DNA of 20,166 nucleotides from Paracoccaceae bacterium (GCA_003512825.1 DOOI01000045.1:993-21158), one strand, 5' to 3'; positions 7,754-15,944 are shown, counted from the first letter of the stretch. Notes: generated from the letters alone by a model not told the origin. Numbers and translations: made by a program.

Positions 7754-8541
7754 AGCCCTTGGTGATCCATGCGGGCTTTCACAAAACCGGCACTTCTACT
7801 GTGCAGCGCTTTTTTCAAGACAATCGCAAAGCCCTCGCCCCGCATGTGGTGATCGTGCTCAAACGTGACATGGAGGACTTGATCCGCGCCGCACGTGGCT
7901 ACTCGGTGACAGGTTCGATACTCGACCGTGCCAAGATTGTGCTGCGTGCCGAGGCCTTGTTTTCAAGCCTCAAGGGCCGCCCCAAACGGGCCTTGCTGTT
8001 GTCGGCTGAAGAACTCAGTGGCCATATGCCCGGCCGACCGGGCACGTTGGACTATCGCGCCGCTGAGGTCATTTTGGGCGATATCGTGAGAGTGGCGCGG
8101 GCTGTGATGCCGCGGCGGGCGGTTTCACTCGTATTGGGCACTCGCGCGCCTGCGGCTTGGATCGAGAGTGCCTATTGGGAGCATGTAAAGTCTTCCAGTC
8201 TCACCAGCGACTTTGCGGACTTTGCCCAAAAATTTCATACCGCCAGCGACCTTTCGGCTGTGGCCCGCGAGATTGCGTCTCGGGTGGCACCCGTGGTCGA
8301 AGTGCCCTTGGAGACCGCTGTCAAAGGCACGGGATTGGTTGCGCCGATTCTCGATCTACTCGACTTACCTATTGGTTTTAGCGCGCAATTGTCGCCGCCC
8401 CAAATGCGAAACCAACGTGACCCTGATTGGATGCTACAGGAATTTCTGCGTATAAACAGAAAGGTAGCAGACAGATCAGAGCGCGCGCGCCTCAAGAAGG
8501 CATTGCGGCGCGGGGAGCGACCGACGCAAGGCGCCGATTGA
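7750..8541 (+). CDS. Sulfotransferase-like P-loop protein (second of a tandem pair)
   Basis: This 263-residue paralog of the preceding gene has the 5'-phosphosulfate loop HAGFHKTGTSTVQ (7-19), the central motif SAEELSGHMPGR (85-96) and the 3'-phosphate-type motif RAPAAWIESAYW (132-143). Near residue 190 it shares the pattern of an LETA/IETT strand followed by a PILDL/PLLDL segment with its partner. The C-terminus is Arg/Lys-rich. The ATG at 7750 overlaps the upstream stop (ATGA), so the two proteins are probably made in equal amounts and may act together. It ends 31 nt before trmD. The acceptor is unknown. Confidence 0.8.
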   Translation: MKPLVIHAGFHKTGTSTVQRFFQDNRKALAPHVVIVLKRDMEDLIRAARGYSVTGSILDRAKIVLRAEALFSSLKGRPKRALLLSAEELSGHMPGRPGTLDYRAAEVILGDIVRVARAVMPRRAVSLVLGTRAPAAWIESAYWEHVKSSSLTSDFADFAQKFHTASDLSAVAREIASRVAPVVEVPLETAVKGTGLVAPILDLLDLPIGFSAQLSPPQMRNQRDPDWMLQEFLRINRKVADRSERARLKKALRRGERPTQGAD

Positions 8542-8572
8542 CGAGACGGTGCGGCGCGCTTAGGCCAGAGCT

Positions 8573-9394
8573 ATGAGTGACGTACCCAAATCCTACGGCA
8601 GACTGGCCGCAAGACCCACTTTCACCCCACGTGAGTTGGTGAAAGACAGCCCTGAACTGGCCCGTGCTTGGACGGCCCGGATCATCACGCTTTTCCCCGG
8701 GGCCTTTCCCGGTGTCTTGGGCGAAAGCCTGACAGGCAAGGCTTTGGCGCAGGGCATCTGGCAGTTGCAAACCTTTGATTTAAGGGAGTTTGGTATCGGC
8801 AAGCACCGCAATGTCGATGACACGCCCGCAGGAGGTGGAGCGGGGATGGTGCTGCGGCCAGACGTAACCGCGGCAGCAATTCGCGCCGCAATGACAGGAA
8901 CAAAGGGGCGCTGGCCGTTAATTTATCTGTCGCCGCGGGGGCGGAGGTTTGATCAGCAGATGGCGCGGGATTTTGCAGGTTCTGACGGGATTACAATGCT
9001 TTGCGGGCGTTTTGAAGGCGTGGACGAGCGCGTTTTGGAGGCCTTTGGCATTCAGGAAGTCAGCCTTGGAGATTTTGTCATGACCGGGGGCGAGATTGCC
9101 GCGCAGGCGATGTTGGACGCCACGGTCCGGCTCTTGCCGGGTGTTCTGGGCAACGCGGAAAGCGCCGTAGAAGAGAGCTTTTCCAATGGGTTACTCGAAC
9201 ATCCGCAATACACCAAGCCCGCTGAATGGGAAGAACGCGCAATCCCGGAAGTGCTGCTTTCGGGCAATCACGCCAAGATCGACGCATGGCGCAAAGCCCA
9301 AAGCGCGGCGCTGACCGAGGCACGCCGACCCGACCTTTGGGAAAAGGTTAATGCCAAAGCGCCAGCCGCGCCCGGCAAAAAATCCAACGTATGA
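8573..9394 (+). CDS. trmD: tRNA (guanine-N1)-methyltransferase TrmD
   Basis: TrmD methylates G37 of tRNAs reading CNN codons, preventing +1 frameshifting. The knotted SPOUT core is clear: WTARIITLFPGAFPG, GIGKHRNVDDTPAGGGAGMV, YLSPRGRRFDQ, LCGRFEGVDERV, VSLGDFVMTGGE and LLEHPQYTKPAEW. At 273 residues it is longer than the usual roughly 245, because about 34 residues precede the conserved WTARI start. The only upstream ATG is at 8573, so that start is kept, although a GTG near 8639 could give a shorter form. It is the last + strand gene before the efflux cluster; rplS, which normally follows, is absent here. Confidence 0.96.
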   Translation: MSDVPKSYGRLAARPTFTPRELVKDSPELARAWTARIITLFPGAFPGVLGESLTGKALAQGIWQLQTFDLREFGIGKHRNVDDTPAGGGAGMVLRPDVTAAAIRAAMTGTKGRWPLIYLSPRGRRFDQQMARDFAGSDGITMLCGRFEGVDERVLEAFGIQEVSLGDFVMTGGEIAAQAMLDATVRLLPGVLGNAESAVEESFSNGLLEHPQYTKPAEWEERAIPEVLLSGNHAKIDAWRKAQSAALTEARRPDLWEKVNAKAPAAPGKKSNV

Positions 9395-9430
9395 TTTACG
9401 TATGGGTGGCGTATGGGTGACGTCATGACG
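9388..9430 (+). repeat. Three CGTATG repeats at 11-bp period next to a palindrome
   Basis: CGTATG occurs at 9388, 9399 and 9410, exactly 11 bp apart. The last two share the longer cgtatgggtg. They are followed by overlapping perfect palindromes tgacgtca (9418-9425) and cgtcatgacg (9421-9430). The array straddles the trmD stop and lies in the 112-nt gap between the convergent trmD and efflux permease genes. No clear intrinsic terminator was found in this gap. Confidence 0.45.
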
Positions 9431-9506
9431 TTCGCGCATCAGATCGCGGCCCCGAAAGGTTAACGGAGCCGCAAAAATCTGACGAACGCAGGTGACGCGC
9501 AGGTGA

Positions 9507-12500
9507 TCACGCCGCGCGGTTGCGCCGCGCTTGGGCCACGGCCAGCCCGGCATAAAGCCCGAGCGTCAACAGGCCTGCCCCCAAGATGAAAAGCACAAAG
9601 GCACCGGCGACACCGGAAAACGGCACGACCCCTGCAAGCATCGGGTGCACATGCCCCGACACTGCGGCCCAGCCCATGGTCAGGCCGAGCCAGCCCATCA
9701 CGACCGCAGCCCCGGCACCCATTGCCACCCGCAGGCTTCCTGTCCGCGTGGTCAGGAGGGCGCGGCGGAAGGCTTGCGACATCCGCGCGACATCGGATTG
9801 TGCCGCAAGCACCGCAGGCACCACGATCAGCACCAGCACCATGCCAAAGCCAAGCCCATAGACGAGGGTGATCACCGTCGGGCGCAAGAACTGCGCCTGT
9901 TGTGACGTCTCGTATAGCAGCGGTGCGAGGCCAAGCACTGTGGTCAGCGTCGTGAGCAGCACCGGGCGCAAGCGATCTGCCACACCATCGACAATTGCAG
10001 GCACCAGCCCGCGCTCTTTGGAGTATTCGTCAATCGTGGAAATCAGCACGATGGAATCGTTGATGATGATGCCCACCATCCCCATGAATCCCACCACGGT
10101 GAACATAGACATGGGCACGGCCCAGACGTGATGCCCCCAAATCATGCCAACCATGCCGAAGGGGATGATGAGCATGACCACCAGCGGCCGGGTCCAACTG
10201 GAAAACACCCAAGCCAGCACGAGGTAGATACCCATGAGGCAGAGCACCAGCCCGGTGCGGGCATCGCCCAAGAATTCATTCTCTTGCTCGGCCAGACCCG
10301 CAAGGCGGTATTCCACCTGATGGCGTTCGGCGATCTCGGGTAGAATTTCGCTTTGCAACGCTAATTGCACCGCTTCGGCGCGGACGGGGTCATCTTCGGA
10401 GACATCGCCCGTGACCGAAACCGTCCGAAGGCCATTCTCGCGCCGAACAGTCGAGAACCCTGCCGAAGCGCGCACCGTCACGATATCAGAAAGCGGCACA
10501 TAAGCGCCCTTTGGTGTTCGCATTTGCATGCGCTCGAGGAAATCCGCCGTCAACTCGCCGCGCGGCAGTTCGACGCGCACTGTGGCCGAGCGCGGGCCGT
10601 CCGGGTAGGTGGCCGCTTCGATCCCGTTGAGCATGGCGCGCAAGGAACGGCCCACACCGTCAATCGTGAAGCCCAAGGCCTGACCCTGTGGTGTAAGATC
10701 GAGCACCAGCTCTTCTTTGTCATAGGCAAGGTTATCTTCGACGGCAGAGACTTCCGGGAAGCGCGCAACTGCCGTTTTGAGTGCTTCGGCGGCTGCTTTC
10801 AATGTGGTGGCGTCGGCCCCGAAGAATTGCACATCCAGCGCCGAGCCCCCCGGCCCTGCGCGCCATCCTCGGAAGCTGAGGGTTTCGACCATGGGATGCT
10901 GGCGCACGCGGTCTTGCAGGTCGGCGACGAAAGCAAAGGAGGAATAGGGGCGCTGATCGGCGTCAATCAGTTCGATGGCGATGCCGCCAAGCAGGTCTGG
11001 GTCTTTGGTGTCGGACCCCGGCAGCGGCGCGCCGGAGTTCCCGCCGACCTCGGCGAGGACAAAATCGAGCGGGTTGCGGCCATGTTTGGCTTCATATTCG
11101 CGACCGATTTCTTCGGTGGCGCGTTGCAATTCGCGCATCATGGCGAGGCTGTCTTCGCGGATGGCACCGGGCAGCATGGCAAAATTGCCCGTGACCGACC
11201 CTTGTTCCGGGGAGTTGAAGAAGCGCCAAGGCACATCGCCGCGAATAAAGAGCGCGGTTTGACTGGCGAGCAGCACCATCGCTGCCGCCATCACCGGGTA
11301 GCGGGCGCGGATCACCAAGGCGATGAAGGGCCGAAAGAGGGTTTGCGAGAACCATGCAAGGCCGCGGTTGACCACGCGCGAGGGCAGGTCATACCAGTGC
11401 TCTTTGTCCGAATGCGCCAGCGCATGGGCCATGTGATTAGGCAAGATCAGGAAGCATTCGACGAGTGAGGCCATCAGGACCGCAATCACCGTGAGGGGGA
11501 TATCGGAAATCATATCGCCAAAGCGACCACCGATGAAGGTGAGGCCGGCGAAGGCAATGATCGTGGTGAGGGTGGAGGCTGTGACAGGCATCGCCATGCG
11601 ACGCGCTGCGGTTTCGGCGGCGACCACGGGCGGCTCGCGCAGGATGCGGGCGCGGAAATCGGCATGTTCGCCGACGACGATGGCGTCATCCACCACAATG
11701 CCCAGCGTGATAATCAGGGCAAAGAGTGAGATCATGTTGATCGACATGCCCGCCGCATACATCACCGCAATCGCGGCCAGCATTGACACGGGAATGCCTG
11801 CTGCGACCCAGATCGCGGTGCGGGCATTTAGGAAGAGGAACAGGAGCGCCACGACAAGGGCGAGGCCCATTGCTCCGTTATCAAGCAAGATATTGAGGCG
11901 GCCCGTGATGGCTTCGGCGCGGGTGCGAATCAGATCGACCGAGGTACCTGCGGGCAGGGTGGCTTCCATCGCATCGGCAACTTCCTGCACCACGGCTTGC
12001 ATCTTGATTGCATCGCCGCTGTCGGAGCGGTCGACCCGGATCGACATGGCGGGGTTCGGACCGACGAAATAGGCCCGGTCACGGTCGATGCTTTCGGCAC
12101 GGATGGTGGCGACATCGCCCACGGTGAGGGTGGAACCGTCATCGTTGGAGCGAATGACGATGGCGGCAATCTGGTCGGCGGAGCGTTTTTCGACGCCTGT
12201 GCGAACGCGGGCATTGGCTCCGGTTACGTCGCCTGCGGGATCGGCGGTGACTTCCTCGGCAATGGCGGCGGCAATTTGCGCCATGGTCACGTCATAGCGC
12301 AGGAGGCTGGTCATGGGCACTTCGACGAGGGTCTCGGGGTCGGCGACGCCGCGAATGGAGGTGCGGGTCACGCCACGGGCAAACAGGCGCGTGACGAATT
12401 CATCGGCGTAGCGACCCAGCTGTTCGGTGCCGACGGGGCCTGTGATGACCACATCGGTGACCCGATCGCGCCAGCCGCCGCGCAGAACCTTTGGTTCGTC

Positions 12501-12872
12501 GGCGTCTTCGGGGAGGTTGGTGATTTGGTCGATGGCGGCTTGCACGTCTTCGGCGGCGCGCGACGGATCCCAGCCCGGTTCGAACTCAAGGGTGATCGAG
12601 GCGCGCCCTTCGGAGGAGGTGGCGCGGCTGTCGGCGACACCATCGACGACCATCAGCGCGGGTTCGATGACTTGCACGATTGCGCGGTCAACATCTTCGG
12701 CGCCAGCGCCTTGCCACCGGACGGAAATGGACACTTGGTCCGAAACAATATCGGGGAAGAATTGCGCCCGCATGTTCGGGGCCGCGACCACGCCCAGCAT
12801 GAGCATCACCACCAAAGCGAGGTTGGCGGCGGTTGGGTGACGGGTAAAGTAGCTGATGATACCGCGCGACAT
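9507..12872 (-). CDS. RND family efflux permease (AcrB-like, HAE1 type)
   Basis: This 1121-residue inner-membrane proton antiporter exports hydrophobic compounds as part of a tripartite pump. The first helix (about 16-33) follows FTRHPTAANLA. Two large periplasmic loops flank the central helices. TM4 carries the proton-relay pair D395-D396 (GIVVDDAIVV), and TM10 has GIIINDSIVLIS. The protein is longer than AcrB-type pumps at its C-terminus: after the normal TM12 (about 1003-1023) two additional predicted helices follow (about 1050-1072 and 1083-1108). GGAGG in the last codons of the adaptor gene lies 10 nt before the ATG, and the two genes are 6 nt apart. The substrate is not predictable. Confidence 0.95.
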   Translation of the reverse strand: MSRGIISYFTRHPTAANLALVVMLMLGVVAAPNMRAQFFPDIVSDQVSISVRWQGAGAEDVDRAIVQVIEPALMVVDGVADSRATSSEGRASITLEFEPGWDPSRAAEDVQAAIDQITNLPEDADEPKVLRGGWRDRVTDVVITGPVGTEQLGRYADEFVTRLFARGVTRTSIRGVADPETLVEVPMTSLLRYDVTMAQIAAAIAEEVTADPAGDVTGANARVRTGVEKRSADQIAAIVIRSNDDGSTLTVGDVATIRAESIDRDRAYFVGPNPAMSIRVDRSDSGDAIKMQAVVQEVADAMEATLPAGTSVDLIRTRAEAITGRLNILLDNGAMGLALVVALLFLFLNARTAIWVAAGIPVSMLAAIAVMYAAGMSINMISLFALIITLGIVVDDAIVVGEHADFRARILREPPVVAAETAARRMAMPVTASTLTTIIAFAGLTFIGGRFGDMISDIPLTVIAVLMASLVECFLILPNHMAHALAHSDKEHWYDLPSRVVNRGLAWFSQTLFRPFIALVIRARYPVMAAAMVLLASQTALFIRGDVPWRFFNSPEQGSVTGNFAMLPGAIREDSLAMMRELQRATEEIGREYEAKHGRNPLDFVLAEVGGNSGAPLPGSDTKDPDLLGGIAIELIDADQRPYSSFAFVADLQDRVRQHPMVETLSFRGWRAGPGGSALDVQFFGADATTLKAAAEALKTAVARFPEVSAVEDNLAYDKEELVLDLTPQGQALGFTIDGVGRSLRAMLNGIEAATYPDGPRSATVRVELPRGELTADFLERMQMRTPKGAYVPLSDIVTVRASAGFSTVRRENGLRTVSVTGDVSEDDPVRAEAVQLALQSEILPEIAERHQVEYRLAGLAEQENEFLGDARTGLVLCLMGIYLVLAWVFSSWTRPLVVMLIIPFGMVGMIWGHHVWAVPMSMFTVVGFMGMVGIIINDSIVLISTIDEYSKERGLVPAIVDGVADRLRPVLLTTLTTVLGLAPLLYETSQQAQFLRPTVITLVYGLGFGMVLVLIVVPAVLAAQSDVARMSQAFRRALLTTRTGSLRVAMGAGAAVVMGWLGLTMGWAAVSGHVHPMLAGVVPFSGVAGAFVLFILGAGLLTLGLYAGLAVAQARRNRAA

Positions 12873-12878
12873 GGGCTG

Positions 12879-14336
12879 TTATCCTCCCATCCGGGATTCG
12901 ATCCGTTCGACCATGTTCGCGGGCACCTGCGGTTCCTGCAATTGGCCCAAAATCCGCTCTCGCACATCGGCGGGCATCATTTTGTTTCCTTCGATAAAGG
13001 CAACCAGCTTGGCGCGGCGCTCTGGGGTCAGTTCGACCAGCGCAGGCGCTTCCGGCGCGGGAATGCCTTCTTCGCGCAGCGCCCGCACTTTGACGCCAGC
13101 GCCCAAGAGCGGCGAGCGTTCGGCCACCACCTCGCGGCCCGCCAATTCGGCGCCGCGCACCAAGACTTCGTCGCCTTGGCGGCGTTCAAGCCGTACGGGC
13201 AGCGCTTCAAGCCGCTCATCGGCGCTGAGTGCCAACACGGTGCCGGAGCTGTCGAGCGCCGTCGCGGGCAGGCGCACCACTTGCTCGATGGCAGGTTCTT
13301 CGACGGAAACGGTGACAAAATCGCCGGGCTTTAGCCCGCGCGCAGCGTCAATCTGAGCAAAGACCAAGCGCCCGGTTTGGCCATCGCCTGTTTCGGCGCT
13401 GGCGCGGGTCAGCATGCCTGTCGTGGTCAGCGCGGTGCCCCACAGATCGAGCGTGATCTTGGCAGGGCGCGCAACCAAACGGCCCTCGTCATCTAACAGC
13501 CGCACATATTGCGCCGTGGAAAGGCGCACTGCCGCTTCCAATTGCGTGCCATCGACCAAGGCCGCGAGCCGCTCGTTTTGCGTCACCAACCGCCCTTCGA
13601 CAAGCGTCACGCCTGAAAGCGTGCCCGCAAAGGGGGCAGTAACCGTGGTGTCGGCCAAGCGCCGCTCGGATTCTGCCAAAGCGATCTTCACCCGCGAGAG
13701 CCGGGTTGCGGCTTGATCCACCCGCGCTTCGGCTTGAGCAACGGCCTGCGACCGAGACAGTGCCGCTTGGCGTGACGAGGAGGCGGCCAGCTCTGCCGCT
13801 TCCGTAGCCGCTTCGGTACCCACACCGCGAGCGGAGAGATCCTTTTGGCGCTGAAAGGCGCGGGTGCGAAGCGCGGCCTGCTCCTCGGCGGCCGCTTGGT
13901 CGGCGCGCGCCAAGGTCAGACCGCGCGCAGCGTCGCGCGTCTCGGCCTCGGCATCGGCCAAATCGGCCTGCGCCCTTGCCAGCGCATCTTCGGCATTGGC
14001 CGGATCGATCCGCAACAGCACTTGGCCAGCGGCAACTTCGCCACCCTCAACCATTTCCGGCGCAATCTCGATGACTTGCCCGGAGACCGCTGCGCGCAGT
14101 TCCAGACTGCGGCGCGCCTGCACCTGCCCATAAGCCGACAGCGTCGGCACGATTGTTTCCGGCGTGGCCAGCTGCACGGGGACCGCAAAAATCCGCTCGC
14201 GCGCGGGCGGTGTGCCCGGATCGCGCGCCATGCGCGCCTCGACTGCGTCTCTCACCATGGCGCCTGCCCAAAGGACGAGCGCAAGCGTGAGAGCGAGTAG
14301 AAAGAGGCCAGTGAGGCTGTGACGGAGAAAACGCAT
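12879..14336 (-). CDS. RND efflux periplasmic adaptor (membrane fusion protein)
   Basis: This 485-residue adaptor links the inner-membrane RND pump to an outer-membrane channel. A membrane anchor near 8-28 is followed by a biotinyl-lipoyl half motif (about 84-111), a long Ala/Glu/Arg-rich coiled-coil hairpin (about 115-228) and the second lipoyl half with TVTAPFAGTLSG (231-242), then the beta-barrel domain. A C-terminal helical extension rich in charged residues ends in ERIESRMGG. The start at 14336 is chosen over the in-frame ATG at 14411 because GAAGGA sits 6 nt upstream and the anchor then begins at the N-terminus. It is the first gene of a two-gene operon with the permease. Confidence 0.93.
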   Translation of the reverse strand: MRFLRHSLTGLFLLALTLALVLWAGAMVRDAVEARMARDPGTPPARERIFAVPVQLATPETIVPTLSAYGQVQARRSLELRAAVSGQVIEIAPEMVEGGEVAAGQVLLRIDPANAEDALARAQADLADAEAETRDAARGLTLARADQAAAEEQAALRTRAFQRQKDLSARGVGTEAATEAAELAASSSRQAALSRSQAVAQAEARVDQAATRLSRVKIALAESERRLADTTVTAPFAGTLSGVTLVEGRLVTQNERLAALVDGTQLEAAVRLSTAQYVRLLDDEGRLVARPAKITLDLWGTALTTTGMLTRASAETGDGQTGRLVFAQIDAARGLKPGDFVTVSVEEPAIEQVVRLPATALDSSGTVLALSADERLEALPVRLERRQGDEVLVRGAELAGREVVAERSPLLGAGVKVRALREEGIPAPEAPALVELTPERRAKLVAFIEGNKMMPADVRERILGQLQEPQVPANMVERIESRMGG

Positions 14337-14342
14337 GGGCAG

Positions 14343-14348
14343 TCCTTC
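14343..14348 (-). promoter_or_regulatory. Ribosome binding site deciding the adaptor start
   Basis: Read on the minus strand, GAAGGA lies 6 nt before the ATG at 14336. The longer in-frame start at 14411 has no comparable site and would add 25 basic residues before the membrane anchor. Confidence 0.7.
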
Positions 14349-14415
14349 GGTCTCGGGCGAGAGGCCCTTTGAAAGATGACGATAGCGGCGGCGCGGCATT
14401 TGCCAAGGCACAAAG

Positions 14416-14433
14416 CCGTTTAGAGTGAAACGG
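14416..14433. promoter_or_regulatory. Operator-like dyad upstream of the efflux operon
   Basis: The perfect inverted repeat ccgttt (14416-14421) and aaacgg (14428-14433) is separated by 6 nt. It lies 80-97 bp upstream of the adaptor start, where a repressor of an RND operon (often TetR type) would bind. No regulator gene is adjacent. Confidence 0.4.
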
Positions 14434-14439
14434 TCGCAG

Positions 14440-14468
14440 AAAATTAATCCGTCGTCGCGCGGCGGATT
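14440..14468 (-). terminator. Candidate terminator after moaB
   Basis: On the minus strand, aatccgccg pairs with cgacggatt (8 of 9 pairs) around the loop cgcga and is followed by aatttt. It lies 37 nt after the moaB stop and before the efflux operon, which would separate the two minus-strand units. The T tract is short, so strength is uncertain. Confidence 0.5.
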
Positions 14469-14504
14469 TTCCGGTCTTTTGCGGTGGGCGGTAGAAAAGA
14501 GCGG

Positions 14505-15047
14505 CTATTTGCGGCGCTGATGCTCGTCGAGCCGCGGCATGATTTCCACGAAATTGCAGGGGCGATGCCGGAAATCGAGCTGCCATTTCAGGATCTCGTC
14601 CCAAGCGTCCCGGCAGGCTCCGGGGCTTCCGGGAAGCGCAAAGAGATAAGTGCCGCCCGCGACACCCGCTGTGGCGCGCGACTGAACCGCCGAAGTGCCG
14701 ATCTTTTGCATCGACACGATGGTGAAGACGGTGCCGAAGGCGTCGATCTCTTTTTCATAGACGTCGCGATGCGCCTCAACGGTGACATCGCGCCCGGTGA
14801 GGCCTGTGCCGCCTGTGGACAAGATCACATCAATATTCGGATCAGCGACCCATGCGCGCAGCTGATCCGCGATCAGGGGGCGGTCGTCGGTCACGATGGT
14901 GCGCGCGACCAGACTGTGACCTGCGCCTGTCAGCCGCTCGACCAATGTATCGCCGGAACGGTCTTCGGCAGCAGAGCGGGTGTCGGAGACTGTCAGCACA
15001 GCAATGCGAACGGGGATGAACTCTTTTGTCTCGTCAATACGGCTCAT
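14505..15047 (-). CDS. moaB: Molybdenum cofactor biosynthesis protein MoaB (MogA-like)
   Basis: This 180-residue protein belongs to the MoaB/MogA family, which adenylylates molybdopterin before molybdate insertion. The family core is clear: IAVLTVSDTR (15-24), the phosphate-binding loop ILSTGGTGLTGRDVT (75-89) and ALPGSPGACRDAWDEIL (137-153). Length and domain content are those of a single-domain MoaB rather than a MoeA-like multi-domain protein. It starts 18 nt downstream of the UDG-like gene on the same strand, so the two are probably co-transcribed. No other moa or mob gene is in the window. Confidence 0.93.
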   Translation of the reverse strand: MSRIDETKEFIPVRIAVLTVSDTRSAAEDRSGDTLVERLTGAGHSLVARTIVTDDRPLIADQLRAWVADPNIDVILSTGGTGLTGRDVTVEAHRDVYEKEIDAFGTVFTIVSMQKIGTSAVQSRATAGVAGGTYLFALPGSPGACRDAWDEILKWQLDFRHRPCNFVEIMPRLDEHQRRK

Positions 15048-15065
15048 GGGCTTGTCTTTCGGGGA

Positions 15066-15899
15066 TCATGCGGCAGTGAGGCGGGCTTTGAGCGCGAGCA
15101 AGTCGGCCCAAGCGTCGCGTTTGGCTTGCGGGGAACGCAGGAGATAGGCGGGGGACAGGATCGGCAGAACAGGGCGCTCAAAGGCCTCGGCCCAAATGCC
15201 ACGCTGGCGCAGGATGCTGCCTTTTCCCAAAGCAACTTCGCAGGCAAGCCCCCCCATCAGCACGACTATTTCGGGCTTGGCCAAGGCGATATGGCGCGCC
15301 ACGAACGGGCGCATCATGGCAATTTCTGCAGGGGTGGGCATGCGGTTTTGTGGCGGTCGCCAAGGCAGGGTGGTGGAAAGGTAAAGCGCATCTTGTGGCG
15401 TGGCGGCGCGGCGCGAGAGGCCGATGGCTTGGAACATCGCATCCAAGAGCGCGCCTTCGCGCCCCACAAAGGGGAGGCCTTCGGCATCTTCCTCGCGGCC
15501 CGGAGCATCGCCCAAGACCATGACACGGGCACCGGGCAGGCCATCTGCGAAGACGAGATTGCGCGCGCCGCGTTTGAGGTCGCAATGTTCGAACTCCGCG
15601 ATGGCTGCGCGCAAGGCCTCCAATGTGGGGGCGCGGGCGGCTGCATCTTTGGCCAGTTGCACTGCATCCACTTCGATGGGACCAGTGCTTGTGGCGGCGG
15701 CTTGTGCTTTGGCGACAGCGCGCGGAGAGGTGTCGGGCACGGGTGGTGCGGCGGCGCGCGGTGCGGTCACGGGCAATTCATAGCGCGAGAGGGGCGCGTC
15801 GAGGATGGCCTCGTCCGCTCCCATTTCCACCTGCCATTCGAGCAGCGCACGCGCGGTGCGCCATTCAAGAGCGGCGGCCTCTGCCGATTCCCCGATCAT
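15066..15899 (-). CDS. Uracil-DNA glycosylase family 4-like protein, divergent active site
   Basis: This 277-residue protein has the UDG superfamily fold, whose members excise uracil from DNA. An Ala/Pro-rich N-terminal region (about 45-75) precedes the domain. Recognisable motifs are GDAPGREED (130-138, family 4 normally GEAPG), GLPFVGREG (141-149), WRPPQNR (180-186) and SPAYLLRSP (249-257). Family 4 enzymes hold a [4Fe-4S] cluster with four cysteines. Here the CxxC pair is F103–C106, the third position is W180 and the fourth is M196, so only one remains. The motif-B His, usually in HPAYLL, is S249. It may therefore be a cluster-free or altered-specificity glycosylase. It is divergent from pyrB. 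Confidence 0.85.
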   Translation of the reverse strand: MIGESAEAAALEWRTARALLEWQVEMGADEAILDAPLSRYELPVTAPRAAAPPVPDTSPRAVAKAQAAATSTGPIEVDAVQLAKDAAARAPTLEALRAAIAEFEHCDLKRGARNLVFADGLPGARVMVLGDAPGREEDAEGLPFVGREGALLDAMFQAIGLSRRAATPQDALYLSTTLPWRPPQNRMPTPAEIAMMRPFVARHIALAKPEIVVLMGGLACEVALGKGSILRQRGIWAEAFERPVLPILSPAYLLRSPQAKRDAWADLLALKARLTAA

Positions 15900-15944
15900 G
15901 ACCTGACCCTACCCTCGTCTTGGCACGGGCGGAAGTCGCCGCGC

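Noticed and set aside
9441..9475. Hairpin gcggcccc...ggagccgc as a trmD terminator
   Set aside because: It has one internal mismatch, an 11-nt loop, and is followed by A residues rather than T on the + strand, so it does not fit an intrinsic terminator.
10365..11468. 367-codon open frame on the + strand
   Set aside because: It is an antisense shadow wholly inside the RND permease gene, with no recognisable domain.
11997..13334. 445-codon open frame on the + strand
   Set aside because: It is antisense across the RND permease and adaptor, with no family motif and Gly/Asp/His-rich composition.
14337..14411. Longer adaptor start at 14411
   Set aside because: It would put 25 Arg-rich residues before the anchor. 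The ATG at 14336 has a good Shine-Dalgarno.
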